22,211 bases of DNA, taken from an uncultured Collinsella sp. (GTDB taxonomy: Bacteria; Actinomycetota; Coriobacteriia; Coriobacteriales; Coriobacteriaceae). The stretch is from positions 1-22,211 of the forward strand of contig UQIG01000032.1 of assembly GCA_900541135.1 (NCBI GenBank), written 5' to 3'. Under the pieces are notes generated by a model, which saw only the letters and a program-made list of their open reading frames with translations, made no database searches and had not been told where the DNA came from. Position 1 is the stretch's first letter. Every line of letters begins with the position of its first letter. The position numbers and the translations under genes were made by a program. Shown piece after piece: positions 13,370-19,674 of the stretch.

Positions 13370-13543
13370 TCAGCGCCACGGGTCGGCTTCGAACATTGGC
13401 TCGCGCTCGGGACGGCGATCACTGTAGGGATCGTAGCCGTCGTCGTCCTCGTTCTCGGCACGGATATAGGGGTCGCGCGGCTTGGGCGCCGGTTTGGACG
13501 TGGGCTTGAGCGCCGGCGCGCTTGTCTTGATCTCGTCTTTCAT
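13370..13543 (-). CDS. Small Pro-rich hypothetical protein
   Basis: This 57-residue hydrophilic protein is not recognised. Residues 1-25 are Lys/Pro/Ala-rich (KPTSKPAPKPRDP) and the rest is acidic and aromatic (AENEDDDGYDPYSDRR), which suggests a disordered protein. The third of three clustered ATGs (13543) is chosen because AAGGAG stands eight bases ahead; the two earlier ATGs are before or too close to it. It lies beyond the clpB terminator, so it has its own unit. Codon use and a good SD support a real gene, but short length leaves doubt. Confidence 0.6.
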   Translation of the reverse strand: MKDEIKTSAPALKPTSKPAPKPRDPYIRAENEDDDGYDPYSDRRPEREPMFEADPWR

Positions 13544-13591
13544 CTGCATAGCTCCTTGCATCGCATCCGTTCAACATTATCGATTGTCGCA

Positions 13592-13630
13592 CGAAAAAGG
13601 GCGGCGGACCCAATTGGATCCGCCGCCCTT
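13592..13630 (-). terminator. Terminator of clpB
   Basis: AAGGGCGGCGGA (13597-13608) pairs with TCCGCCGCCCTT (13619-13630). On the minus strand it is followed by TTTTTCG, 46 nt past the clpB stop. Confidence 0.9.
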
Positions 13631-13675
13631 GGCGTTTAGAGACGGCTGGCAGATTTTAAGGCATGTCCCATAAAT

Positions 13676-16303
13676 CTATTCGGCGTCGGGGACCTCATAG
13701 GTGGCCGCCGGCGTGTTGTCGCACACGACGGTAAAGCCGCCGTCCTTGTCGGCATCGACCGTCACCTGATCGCCCTCGCGCACCGTGCCGTCGATGATAG
13801 CGGCGGCGATGGCATCCACGACCTCGCGCTGAACCAGACGCTTGAGCGGACGGGCGCCAAAGACCGGGTCCAGGCCGCCCACGGCGAGCATCTGCTTGGC
13901 CGCCGGGGTGATGGCAAGCGTCATGCGCTCCTTGGCCAGACGCGCGCGGACGTCGGCGAGCTGGATGTCGACGATCTTCTCGATCTGCGCCATACCGAGC
14001 GGATGGAACACCACGATATCGTCGATACGGTTGAGGAACTCGGGGCGGAAGGTCTGAGCCATGGCAGCGTCGACCTGATGGCGCATCTCCTCCTCGTCCT
14101 TACCGGACAGATCGGCGATGGCCTTGGAGCCCACGTTGGACGTCATGATGATAATCGTGTTCTTGAAGGACACCTGGCGACCCTGGCCATCGGTCAGACG
14201 GCCGTCGTCGAGCACCTGCAACAGCACGTTAAAGACATCCGGATGGGCCTTCTCCATCTCGTCGAGCAAGATCACGGAGTAGGGACGACGGCGCACGGCC
14301 TCGGTGAGCTGGCCGCCCTCGTCGTAACCCACGTATCCCGGGGGCGCACCGATCAGACGCTGGACGCTGAACTTCTCCATGTACTCGGACATATCGATAC
14401 GCACGAGCGCGCGCTCGTCGTCGAACAGGCACTCGGCAAGCGCCTTGGCGAGCTCGGTCTTGCCCACGCCAGTGGGGCCCAGGAAGAAGAAGCTGCCGAT
14501 GGGCTTGTCCGGATCGGAGAGGCCCGCACGGCTGCGGCGCACGGCCGCGGCAACGGCGGAGACGGCCTCATCCTGACCGATGACGCGCTTATGCAGCTCG
14601 CCCTCCAGGCCCTTGAGCTTGTCGAGCTCGCCCTGCATCATCTTGGACACGGGCACGCCGGTCCAGGCACTCACGACCTCGGCGATCTCGTCGGAGGTCA
14701 CCTGCTCGTTGAGGCCCTCGCCGTCCTGCTGCTTTTGTGCCTCGAGCGCAGCCTCGGAATCCTGAATCTGCTGCTGCAGGCCCGGAATCACGGAGAAGCG
14801 CAGCTCGGACGCACGGCCCAGGTCGCCGTTGCGCGTTGCACGCTCCTCTTCGCTCTTGGCCTCGTCAAGCTGGCCCTTAAGCTCCTGCACGTGGTCGATG
14901 GCGTTCTTTTGGTTGAGCCAGCCGGCCTTTTGCACGTTGAGCTTTTCCTGGACCTCGGCGATCTCCTGACGTAGGGCCTCCAGACGCTCCTTGGAGGCGT
15001 CATCGGTCTCCTTCATGAGTGCCTGCTCCTCGATCTGCAGCTGGGTGAGCTGACGCGTGGTGGCGTCGATCTCGACCGGCATGCTGTCGAGCTCCATGCG
15101 CAGGCGGCTTGCGGCCTCATCGACCAGGTCGATGGCCTTGTCGGGCAGGAAACGGTCGGCGATGTAGCGATCGGAGAGGTCGGCAGCCGCCACGAGCGCG
15201 CTATCGGTGATATGCACGCCGTGGAAGATCTCGTACTTCTCCTTGAGGCCACGCAGGATCGAGATGGTGTCCTCGACGGTAGGCTCGCTCACCATAACGG
15301 TCTGGAAACGACGCGCGAGCGCCGCGTCCTTCTCGATGTACTTGCGGTACTCGTCAAGCGTGGTCGCGCCGATCGCGTGCAGGTCGCCACGGGCGAGTGC
15401 GGGCTTCAGGATGTTGCCGGCGTCCATGGAGCCCTCGGTGGCACCCGCGCCCACGATGGTGTGGAGCTCATCGATGAACAGGATGACCTTGCCTTCGGAC
15501 TTTTGCACCTCTTTGAGCACGGCCTTCAAGCGGTCCTCGAACTCGCCGCGGTACTTGGCGCCGGCGACTAGCGCGCTCATGTCAAGCTCGATAAGGTCGC
15601 GGTCGCGCAGGGTGCTCGGCACGTCGCCAGCCACGATACGCTGGGCGATGCCCTCGACGATAGCCGTTTTACCGACGCCCGGCTCACCGATGAGCACGGG
15701 GTTGTTCTTGGTGCGACGGGACAGGACCTGGATGGTACGACGGATCTCGTCGGTACGGCCGATGACAGGGTCGAGCTTGCCGGCGCGGGCAAGGTCGCAG
15801 ATGTTGCGTCCGTACTGCTCCAGCGCCTCAAACTGGGTCTTGTCCTCGGCAGACGTCACGCGGTCATCGCCACGCAGCTCCTCGTAGACCTGCTCGATGC
15901 GCTCCTTTGTGACGCCGGCGTCGCGCAGCACGCGGCCCGCCTCGCCCTTGTCCTCGGCAAGTGCCATCAGCAGATGCTCGGTCACCACAAAGCTGTCGCC
16001 CATCTTGGTGGCCTTCTTCTCGGCCTTTTCGATGACGCGAACGAGCTCGTTGGACAAGCCCATCTGCTGACCCTCGCCCGAAACCTTAGGCGCGTGGTCG
16101 ATGGCATCTTGTGTGGAGCGTGCGAGCTGGGCCGGGTCGGCACCGATGCGCTCGATAATCACGGAGATATTGCGCTCACCGGCACCGAGCAAGGCGGACA
16201 GCAGGTGAATCGGCTCCACCGCGCCGGCCTGCGCGTCGGCAGCCGTGCTCATGGCGGTTTGCAGCGCCTCGCGCGACGTCATTGCTAGCTTATCGATTCT
16301 CAT
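13676..16303 (-). CDS. clpB: ATP-dependent disaggregase ClpB
   Basis: This 875-residue hexameric chaperone resolubilises protein aggregates together with DnaK/DnaJ/GrpE in the cytosol. In order: Clp N-terminal repeats (about 1-145), AAA-1 with GEPGVGKT (206-213), pore Tyr251 in KYRGE and Walker B VILFIDE (273-279), the ClpB-specific coiled middle domain (about 405-530), AAA-2 with GPTGVGKT (609-616), pore GYVGY (656-660) and Walker B VILLDE (677-682), and a C-terminal D2 small domain ending in an acidic tail. The middle domain and the lack of an IGF/L loop separate it from ClpA and ClpX. The ATG at 16303 follows AGAGGTGA. It is a single gene with its own terminator. Regulation is probably by heat shock, but no classic HAIR or CIRCE element was seen. 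Confidence 0.98.
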   Translation of the reverse strand: MRIDKLAMTSREALQTAMSTAADAQAGAVEPIHLLSALLGAGERNISVIIERIGADPAQLARSTQDAIDHAPKVSGEGQQMGLSNELVRVIEKAEKKATKMGDSFVVTEHLLMALAEDKGEAGRVLRDAGVTKERIEQVYEELRGDDRVTSAEDKTQFEALEQYGRNICDLARAGKLDPVIGRTDEIRRTIQVLSRRTKNNPVLIGEPGVGKTAIVEGIAQRIVAGDVPSTLRDRDLIELDMSALVAGAKYRGEFEDRLKAVLKEVQKSEGKVILFIDELHTIVGAGATEGSMDAGNILKPALARGDLHAIGATTLDEYRKYIEKDAALARRFQTVMVSEPTVEDTISILRGLKEKYEIFHGVHITDSALVAAADLSDRYIADRFLPDKAIDLVDEAASRLRMELDSMPVEIDATTRQLTQLQIEEQALMKETDDASKERLEALRQEIAEVQEKLNVQKAGWLNQKNAIDHVQELKGQLDEAKSEEERATRNGDLGRASELRFSVIPGLQQQIQDSEAALEAQKQQDGEGLNEQVTSDEIAEVVSAWTGVPVSKMMQGELDKLKGLEGELHKRVIGQDEAVSAVAAAVRRSRAGLSDPDKPIGSFFFLGPTGVGKTELAKALAECLFDDERALVRIDMSEYMEKFSVQRLIGAPPGYVGYDEGGQLTEAVRRRPYSVILLDEMEKAHPDVFNVLLQVLDDGRLTDGQGRQVSFKNTIIIMTSNVGSKAIADLSGKDEEEMRHQVDAAMAQTFRPEFLNRIDDIVVFHPLGMAQIEKIVDIQLADVRARLAKERMTLAITPAAKQMLAVGGLDPVFGARPLKRLVQREVVDAIAAAIIDGTVREGDQVTVDADKDGGFTVVCDNTPAATYEVPDAE

Positions 16304-16381
16304 GGAATCACCTCTCTTGGGGTGGCCGCCCTACGGGGCGGCTTCACGTTGTTCGAGAAGTATTGTTGCCAGCTTTGCACG

Positions 16382-16417
16382 ATCTTATACATAAATCTAA
16401 GTCTCTATATATAAGAT
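16382..16417. promoter_or_regulatory. Inverted repeat upstream of clpB
   Basis: ATCTTATACATA (16382-16393) and TATATATAAGAT (16406-16417) form 12-nt arms with one mismatch and a 12-nt centre, about 80-115 nt before the clpB start. It contains TATA-rich -10-like sequence. It may be the clpB operator/promoter, but no sound -35 was identified. Confidence 0.45.
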
Positions 16418-16480
16418 TTTCTGAGTGATTGAGAGATAGGGAGCAGGCGCGCTCACCCGCTACGGCCTCGTCCCCTTACT

Positions 16481-16697
16481 ATCTCAATCTGTAACATCTA
16501 GCGGCTGTTTATGGCTCCAGATGTTACAAATCAAGATGAAATGACCAGCGGCGCCCGTTTGTCTCAATCTGTAACATCTACTCGGCAAATTAGGGTCTAA
16601 CTGTTACAAATCGAGACGAACGAAGACACCTGAATCGAAAATCTAAATCTGTAACACCAGGCCCACTTTTAGCGGCCAAGATGTTACAGATCGAGAC
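16481..16697. repeat. Three tandem 57-nt palindromes with an 80-bp period
   Basis: Units occupy 16481-16537, 16561-16617 and 16641-16697, each 57 nt, starting exactly 80 nt apart. Each has a left arm like ATCTCAATCTGTAACATCT and a right arm like AGATGTTACAAATCGAGAC around a variable 19-nt centre, so the core is TGTAACA...TGTTACA. Spacers are 23 nt and unrelated. They lie between the clpB promoter and the 3' end of the neighbouring anchored-protein gene. There is no coding sequence in 16304-16749. Confidence 0.85.
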
Positions 16698-16706
16698 AGA
16701 CCGAAA

Positions 16707-16741
16707 ACCACCACAAAGAGGACAGGCACCTTTGTGGTGGT
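16707..16741. repeat. Palindromic repeat, family B, copy 1
   Basis: ACCACCACAAAG (16707-16718) and CTTTGTGGTGGT (16730-16741) form a perfect 12-bp stem around AGGACAGGCAC. It lies directly after the stop of the minus-strand anchored protein and 9 nt beyond the third 80-bp-period unit. Related copies are at 17511 and 18377. Confidence 0.75.
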
Positions 16742-16749
16742 CGCGGTCT

Positions 16750-17421
16750 CTACTCCTTCGCCGAACCCGTGCTTCCCGATTCGGCGTTCCAGGACATCTC
16801 ATCCTCGAACAACCATGTACGGGCAGACCCACTATCGCGTGCAGCCTGCGGGTCGGGCAAGCAGGTCTGTTCATAGGCATCCTGAATGCACTGACCCATA
16901 AAATCGTTGAGCTCGGTCTGGTTGCCCTCCATGACATAGGCGACATCGCCGTCCAAGATGTAGATACCCGGCCCCTCATTGCCCTCGTAGCCAGGATCGT
17001 ACGAAACATCACATAACTTAGTGCCATTCGCGGTGTCCAACTCGATGGACGAGCGGCATCCGCCAACCATGTCGTTCGCTTTTGCCCGATAGGATGCATA
17101 TCCATACCAGCGCTTAAAGGTTTTGCCCTTGAGCAGCTCGGACGCCCTGTCGATCAGACTAGAATCCGTGGTATAGCGCATAGCCCCAAGCTGAATAAGT
17201 GGATAATTACTAATGCCCAGCGCAGCCGGTTGCTCATCAAAATCAACGGTAATGGTCTCAGGCTTGTCGTCGCCGGTCAGAAGTTCGACAGATTGAGTCA
17301 CAGGCTTGACCACCGGCTCCGTCACCGCAGCAGGTAGAAATGCCATACCGACAGCGCCCGCGCCAACCACAGCGATCGCAAGCGCCAAGACAATCAATCC
17401 AATACGGGCAAAACGGCTCAC
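16750..17421 (-). CDS. Membrane-anchored protein of unknown function (paralog 1)
   Basis: This 223-residue protein has an N-terminal membrane helix (about 7-27) and an exported domain with several Cys. No lipobox is seen and no known domain is recognised. It is clearly paralogous to the plus-strand gene at 18864: shared blocks include PAALGISNYP (conservative change), LLKGKTFKRWYG, NEGPGIYI-DGDV-YVMEG, DAYEQTC and SGSARTWLF. The GTG at 17421 is chosen to match the paralog start, with GGGGTG seven bases ahead; an upstream reading frame reaches 17463. It is divergent from a third anchored-protein gene. A conserved upstream block is shared with the paralog. Confidence 0.78.
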   Translation of the reverse strand: MSRFARIGLIVLALAIAVVGAGAVGMAFLPAAVTEPVVKPVTQSVELLTGDDKPETITVDFDEQPAALGISNYPLIQLGAMRYTTDSSLIDRASELLKGKTFKRWYGYASYRAKANDMVGGCRSSIELDTANGTKLCDVSYDPGYEGNEGPGIYILDGDVAYVMEGNQTELNDFMGQCIQDAYEQTCLPDPQAARDSGSARTWLFEDEMSWNAESGSTGSAKE

Positions 17422-17462
17422 GGCAAAACACCCCACAATGCAAACCTTCGCCACCTGCACCA

Positions 17463-17496
17463 ATGATACCGCCAGCTAACACTATTACCAAAAGAA
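17463..17496 (-). promoter_or_regulatory. Upstream block shared with paralog 2
   Basis: On the minus strand CTTCTTTTGG...TTAGCTGGCGGTATCAT lies about 42 nt before the start. The same elements, CTTTTG, TAAGCTGG and TATCAC, stand at the same distance before paralog 2 (18793-18824). TATCAT may be the -10 box and TTTTGG/TTGGTA the -35. Confidence 0.45.
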
Positions 17497-17510
17497 GCCG
17501 CGCGCTCCTC

Positions 17511-17552
17511 ACCACCACAAAGGGGACAGGCACCTTTGTGGCGGTTTTCGAC
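17511..17552. repeat. Palindromic repeat, family B, copy 2
   Basis: CCACCACAAAGG and CCTTTGTGGCGG flank GGACAGGCA, followed by TTTTCGAC. One arm position is mismatched. It sits between the two divergent anchored-protein genes. Confidence 0.7.
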
Positions 17553-17655
17553 GCTAACGGTCGACCATCTCGCGCCATGAGATTAAACTTGAATTGTTCT
17601 CTGAACATATCCATTTCTGCCTATCCTCAACAGATCTTTGTCTCGAGGAGCGCAT

Positions 17656-18324
17656 ATGAAGCCGTCTCATTCCACCGGTCGCAACGTCATCGCCATTCTC
17701 GCCATACCCATCGCGATGTTCTTCTTTATCGTCGTCACGCCCTTTTCCCTTGGTATCGCCTCGCCCTTCGATTTATGCGGAATGGTCGACGCTGGCTCGC
17801 GTGCCACCTCGCTCTCCTTTATCTGCCGCGGTGTTTTCTACGAAGATAGAATTCCCACCGGACTTTGGCAGTCCAAGTTACCGTTGCTCGGCCAGGTCGA
17901 CGGATGCTCTCCTTATTTCTGCCTTGACCCTCAGGCGCTAAACTATCTGATCGACGACCAGCCACTCGACTCCATCACCCTCGCCTACGACCACGCACCA
18001 AACACCGATGAGCGCCACATGAACCAAGTCCTCGACAAGCTGCTTGGACAGTGCGGGCTCACCGCGGAAGCCGGTCGAACCATCTATAGCAACCGGAAAT
18101 TAAAGCGAACAGAACTCCGCCGTGTCGGAAAAATCCAAGGGCGAAGCGGGGCTGCCTACTGGCAGGCCTGGGCGACACGCGACAAGAGCGAATTCGGGCA
18201 CAGCACCTATACGGTCACTGTCTACACCAAAGACGGAATTAAGGACAATGTTGACGATTTCGCGTCATCCAAACTCGGCATCCCCAAAACAACCAAGCCC
18301 GCCAGCCCAGATGAAATCCTGTAG
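17656..18324 (+). CDS. Membrane-anchored protein of unknown function
   Basis: This 222-residue protein has a basic N-terminus, one membrane helix (about 10-31) and an exported domain with four to six Cys (for example CSPYFC), so disulfides are possible. No family is recognised. Segments such as LDSITLAYDHAP and STYTVTVYTKDG suggest a beta-rich fold. It is not obviously homologous to the two flanking paralogs, though size and topology are alike. The ATG at 17656 is five bases after AGGAG. It is a single gene, followed after 50 nt by a family B palindrome that may end transcription. Confidence 0.75.
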   Translation: MKPSHSTGRNVIAILAIPIAMFFFIVVTPFSLGIASPFDLCGMVDAGSRATSLSFICRGVFYEDRIPTGLWQSKLPLLGQVDGCSPYFCLDPQALNYLIDDQPLDSITLAYDHAPNTDERHMNQVLDKLLGQCGLTAEAGRTIYSNRKLKRTELRRVGKIQGRSGAAYWQAWATRDKSEFGHSTYTVTVYTKDGIKDNVDDFASSKLGIPKTTKPASPDEIL

Positions 18325-18376
18325 AGACGCTCATTAGAATGTCGTTCAGCGAGCACGGCAGCATCGAGCTCGCCCC

Positions 18377-18420
18377 CACCACCACGAAAGGGACAGGCCC
18401 CTTTGTGGCGGTTTTCGACA
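18377..18420. repeat. Palindromic repeat, family B, copy 3
   Basis: CCACCACGAAAGGGAC...CCCCTTTGTGGCGG followed by TTTTCGAC matches copy 2 at almost every position outside the GAAAGG arm change. It lies downstream of the unknown anchored protein and could act as its terminator. Confidence 0.7.
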
Positions 18421-18465
18421 AAAAGAAGCCGCCCCATTAACAGAGGTGGCATCAAGCAAGTCCAT

Positions 18466-18497
18466 TTATTAGCGTCCCTCAAGACCCAACGAAAACG
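18466..18497. repeat. 32-bp direct repeat, copy 1
   Basis: TTATTAGCGTCCCTCAAG, continuing with ACCCAACGAAAACG, is found again at 19552-19583 with 30 of 32 bases identical. The two copies bracket the second anchored-protein paralog. Confidence 0.75.
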
Positions 18498-18624
18498 CAG
18501 CGATGGAATCGAGAACCGACAATAGCCCGTTCGCACAGATAGAGGCAGAGATTCAAGGTCAGAGTCCGGCTTAAACGGCTTAGCTATCGCACGTCACATT
18601 GTTCTCGTCGTCCCCCTATCATAT

Positions 18625-18660
18625 TTATAGTGCTTATAGTGAAAATAGTGAGTTTAGTGA
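18625..18660. repeat. Four 9-bp tandem repeats
   Basis: TTATAGTGC, TTATAGTGA, AAATAGTGA and GTTTAGTGA lie head to tail with a common TAGTG core; a degenerate fifth unit (GAAGAGTAT) follows. They lie 200 nt upstream of paralog 2, in the gene-free gap 18325-18863, which otherwise holds only the family B and direct repeats. Confidence 0.7.
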
Positions 18661-18792
18661 GAAGAGTATCGCTCAAAACTCGTGGACTCAATTATTGACC
18701 TCACGCCCAGAATGAGTGGGGCAAATATTTCTATTAGAGGTCAAATCGAAGCCCAATAGGGCCTTTTCACCCCGTCATTTCGATCGATCGCT

Positions 18793-18824
18793 TTCTTTTG
18801 AAGATTGTCGTAAGCTGGTATCAC
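18793..18824 (+). promoter_or_regulatory. Upstream block shared with paralog 1
   Basis: TTCTTTTG (18793-18800), TAAGCTGG (18811-18818) and TATCAC (18819-18824) match the block upstream of the minus-strand paralog in order and distance from the start. It is a probable promoter. Confidence 0.45.
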
Positions 18825-18863
18825 TTATCTTAATGAATGCATACTATTTGCGAGGTACCCGCC

Positions 18864-19511
18864 GTGAAACGCTCCACCTATATCGGCCTGCTCGTCTTAG
18901 CGTTTGCGATTACCGCAGTCGGCGTAGGAATTATCTATCTCGCATTTCTCCCCGCCTCTGCGACGCAGGCGGCGGTTGAGACCGTAAGCTATCCCATCGA
19001 GGTCCTCACCGATATCGTCAAACCCGATTCGGTCACCGTCGATTTTGACGGTACGCCCGCAGCGCTTGGTGTCAGCAACTATCCCCGCATCGAACTTGGG
19101 GCCAGACGCTACACCAAAGATGAGCAGCTTATCGGCAAGGCAACCAGTTTACTCAAAGGCAAGACGTTTAAGCGGTGGTACGGCGCCGCAATATATCGAG
19201 CCAAGAATGGCCAAATGGTTGGCGGATATTATTCGACCCTTGAGCTCGATGCGGCAAACGGGAGCAAATTGTGCAACGTCTCATACGACCCTGGCTGCGT
19301 GGACAATGAAGGACCGGGGGTCTATATCTCGGATGGCGACGTAATCTACGTCATGGAGGGCGACCAGACGGCAGTCGTCGATTTTATGGATCGGTGTACC
19401 GAGGATGCCTACGAACAAACCTGCGAGCCCGATCCGCAGACAGCGCGCAACAGTGGCTCGGCACGCACTTGGCTATTTGACGATGAAATAACCTGGGCCC
19501 CATCGAAATAA
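18864..19511 (+). CDS. Membrane-anchored protein of unknown function (paralog 2)
   Basis: This 215-residue protein has a Lys/Arg-bearing N-terminus, one membrane helix (about 7-28) and an exported domain. It is paralogous to the minus-strand gene at 16750-17421, with long identical blocks (LLKGKTFKRWYG, SGSARTWLF, DAYEQTC). Conserved Cys in KLC and YEQTC may pair. No known family is recognised. The GTG at 18864 is chosen because GAGG stands just ahead and because it matches the paralog start; an upstream in-frame ATG at 18837 lacks an SD. It ends shortly before the second copy of the 32-bp direct repeat, which suggests that a duplicated block was moved and inverted. Confidence 0.78.
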   Translation: MKRSTYIGLLVLAFAITAVGVGIIYLAFLPASATQAAVETVSYPIEVLTDIVKPDSVTVDFDGTPAALGVSNYPRIELGARRYTKDEQLIGKATSLLKGKTFKRWYGAAIYRAKNGQMVGGYYSTLELDAANGSKLCNVSYDPGCVDNEGPGVYISDGDVIYVMEGDQTAVVDFMDRCTEDAYEQTCEPDPQTARNSGSARTWLFDDEITWAPSK

Positions 19512-19551
19512 GGACCCGCCGGGCAGGCAACTTTGTGATGGTCCCGGTCAA

Positions 19552-19583
19552 TTATTAGCGCCCCTCAAGACCCAACGAGAACG
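19552..19583. repeat. 32-bp direct repeat, copy 2
   Basis: This is the second copy of the repeat at 18466-18497, two mismatches apart. Just before it, GCAGGCAACTTTGTGATGG (19524-19542) looks like a decayed family B element. Confidence 0.7.
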
Positions 19584-19591
19584 TCGCGGTA

Positions 19592-19663
19592 GCCCCGGCC
19601 ACACCTTTCCCTCGGGCGACCCTCGCGAAGCGCGTGAGCACGAGGGAAAGGTGTGGCCGGGGC
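19592..19663. repeat. 72-bp palindrome with 23-bp perfect arms
   Basis: GCCCCGGCCACACC begins a 23-nt arm (19592-19614) whose exact complement lies at 19641-19663. The centre itself can fold (CTCGCG with CGCGTGAG). It lies 12 nt beyond the hydratase stop. It has no T-run on either strand, so it is not a standard terminator. Confidence 0.8.
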
Positions 19664-19674
19664 GTACAGCAGAG

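Noticed and set aside
16481..16697. CRISPR array
   Set aside because: Only three units, and the repeats are long dyads with variable centres; spacers are 23 nt and no cas gene is present.
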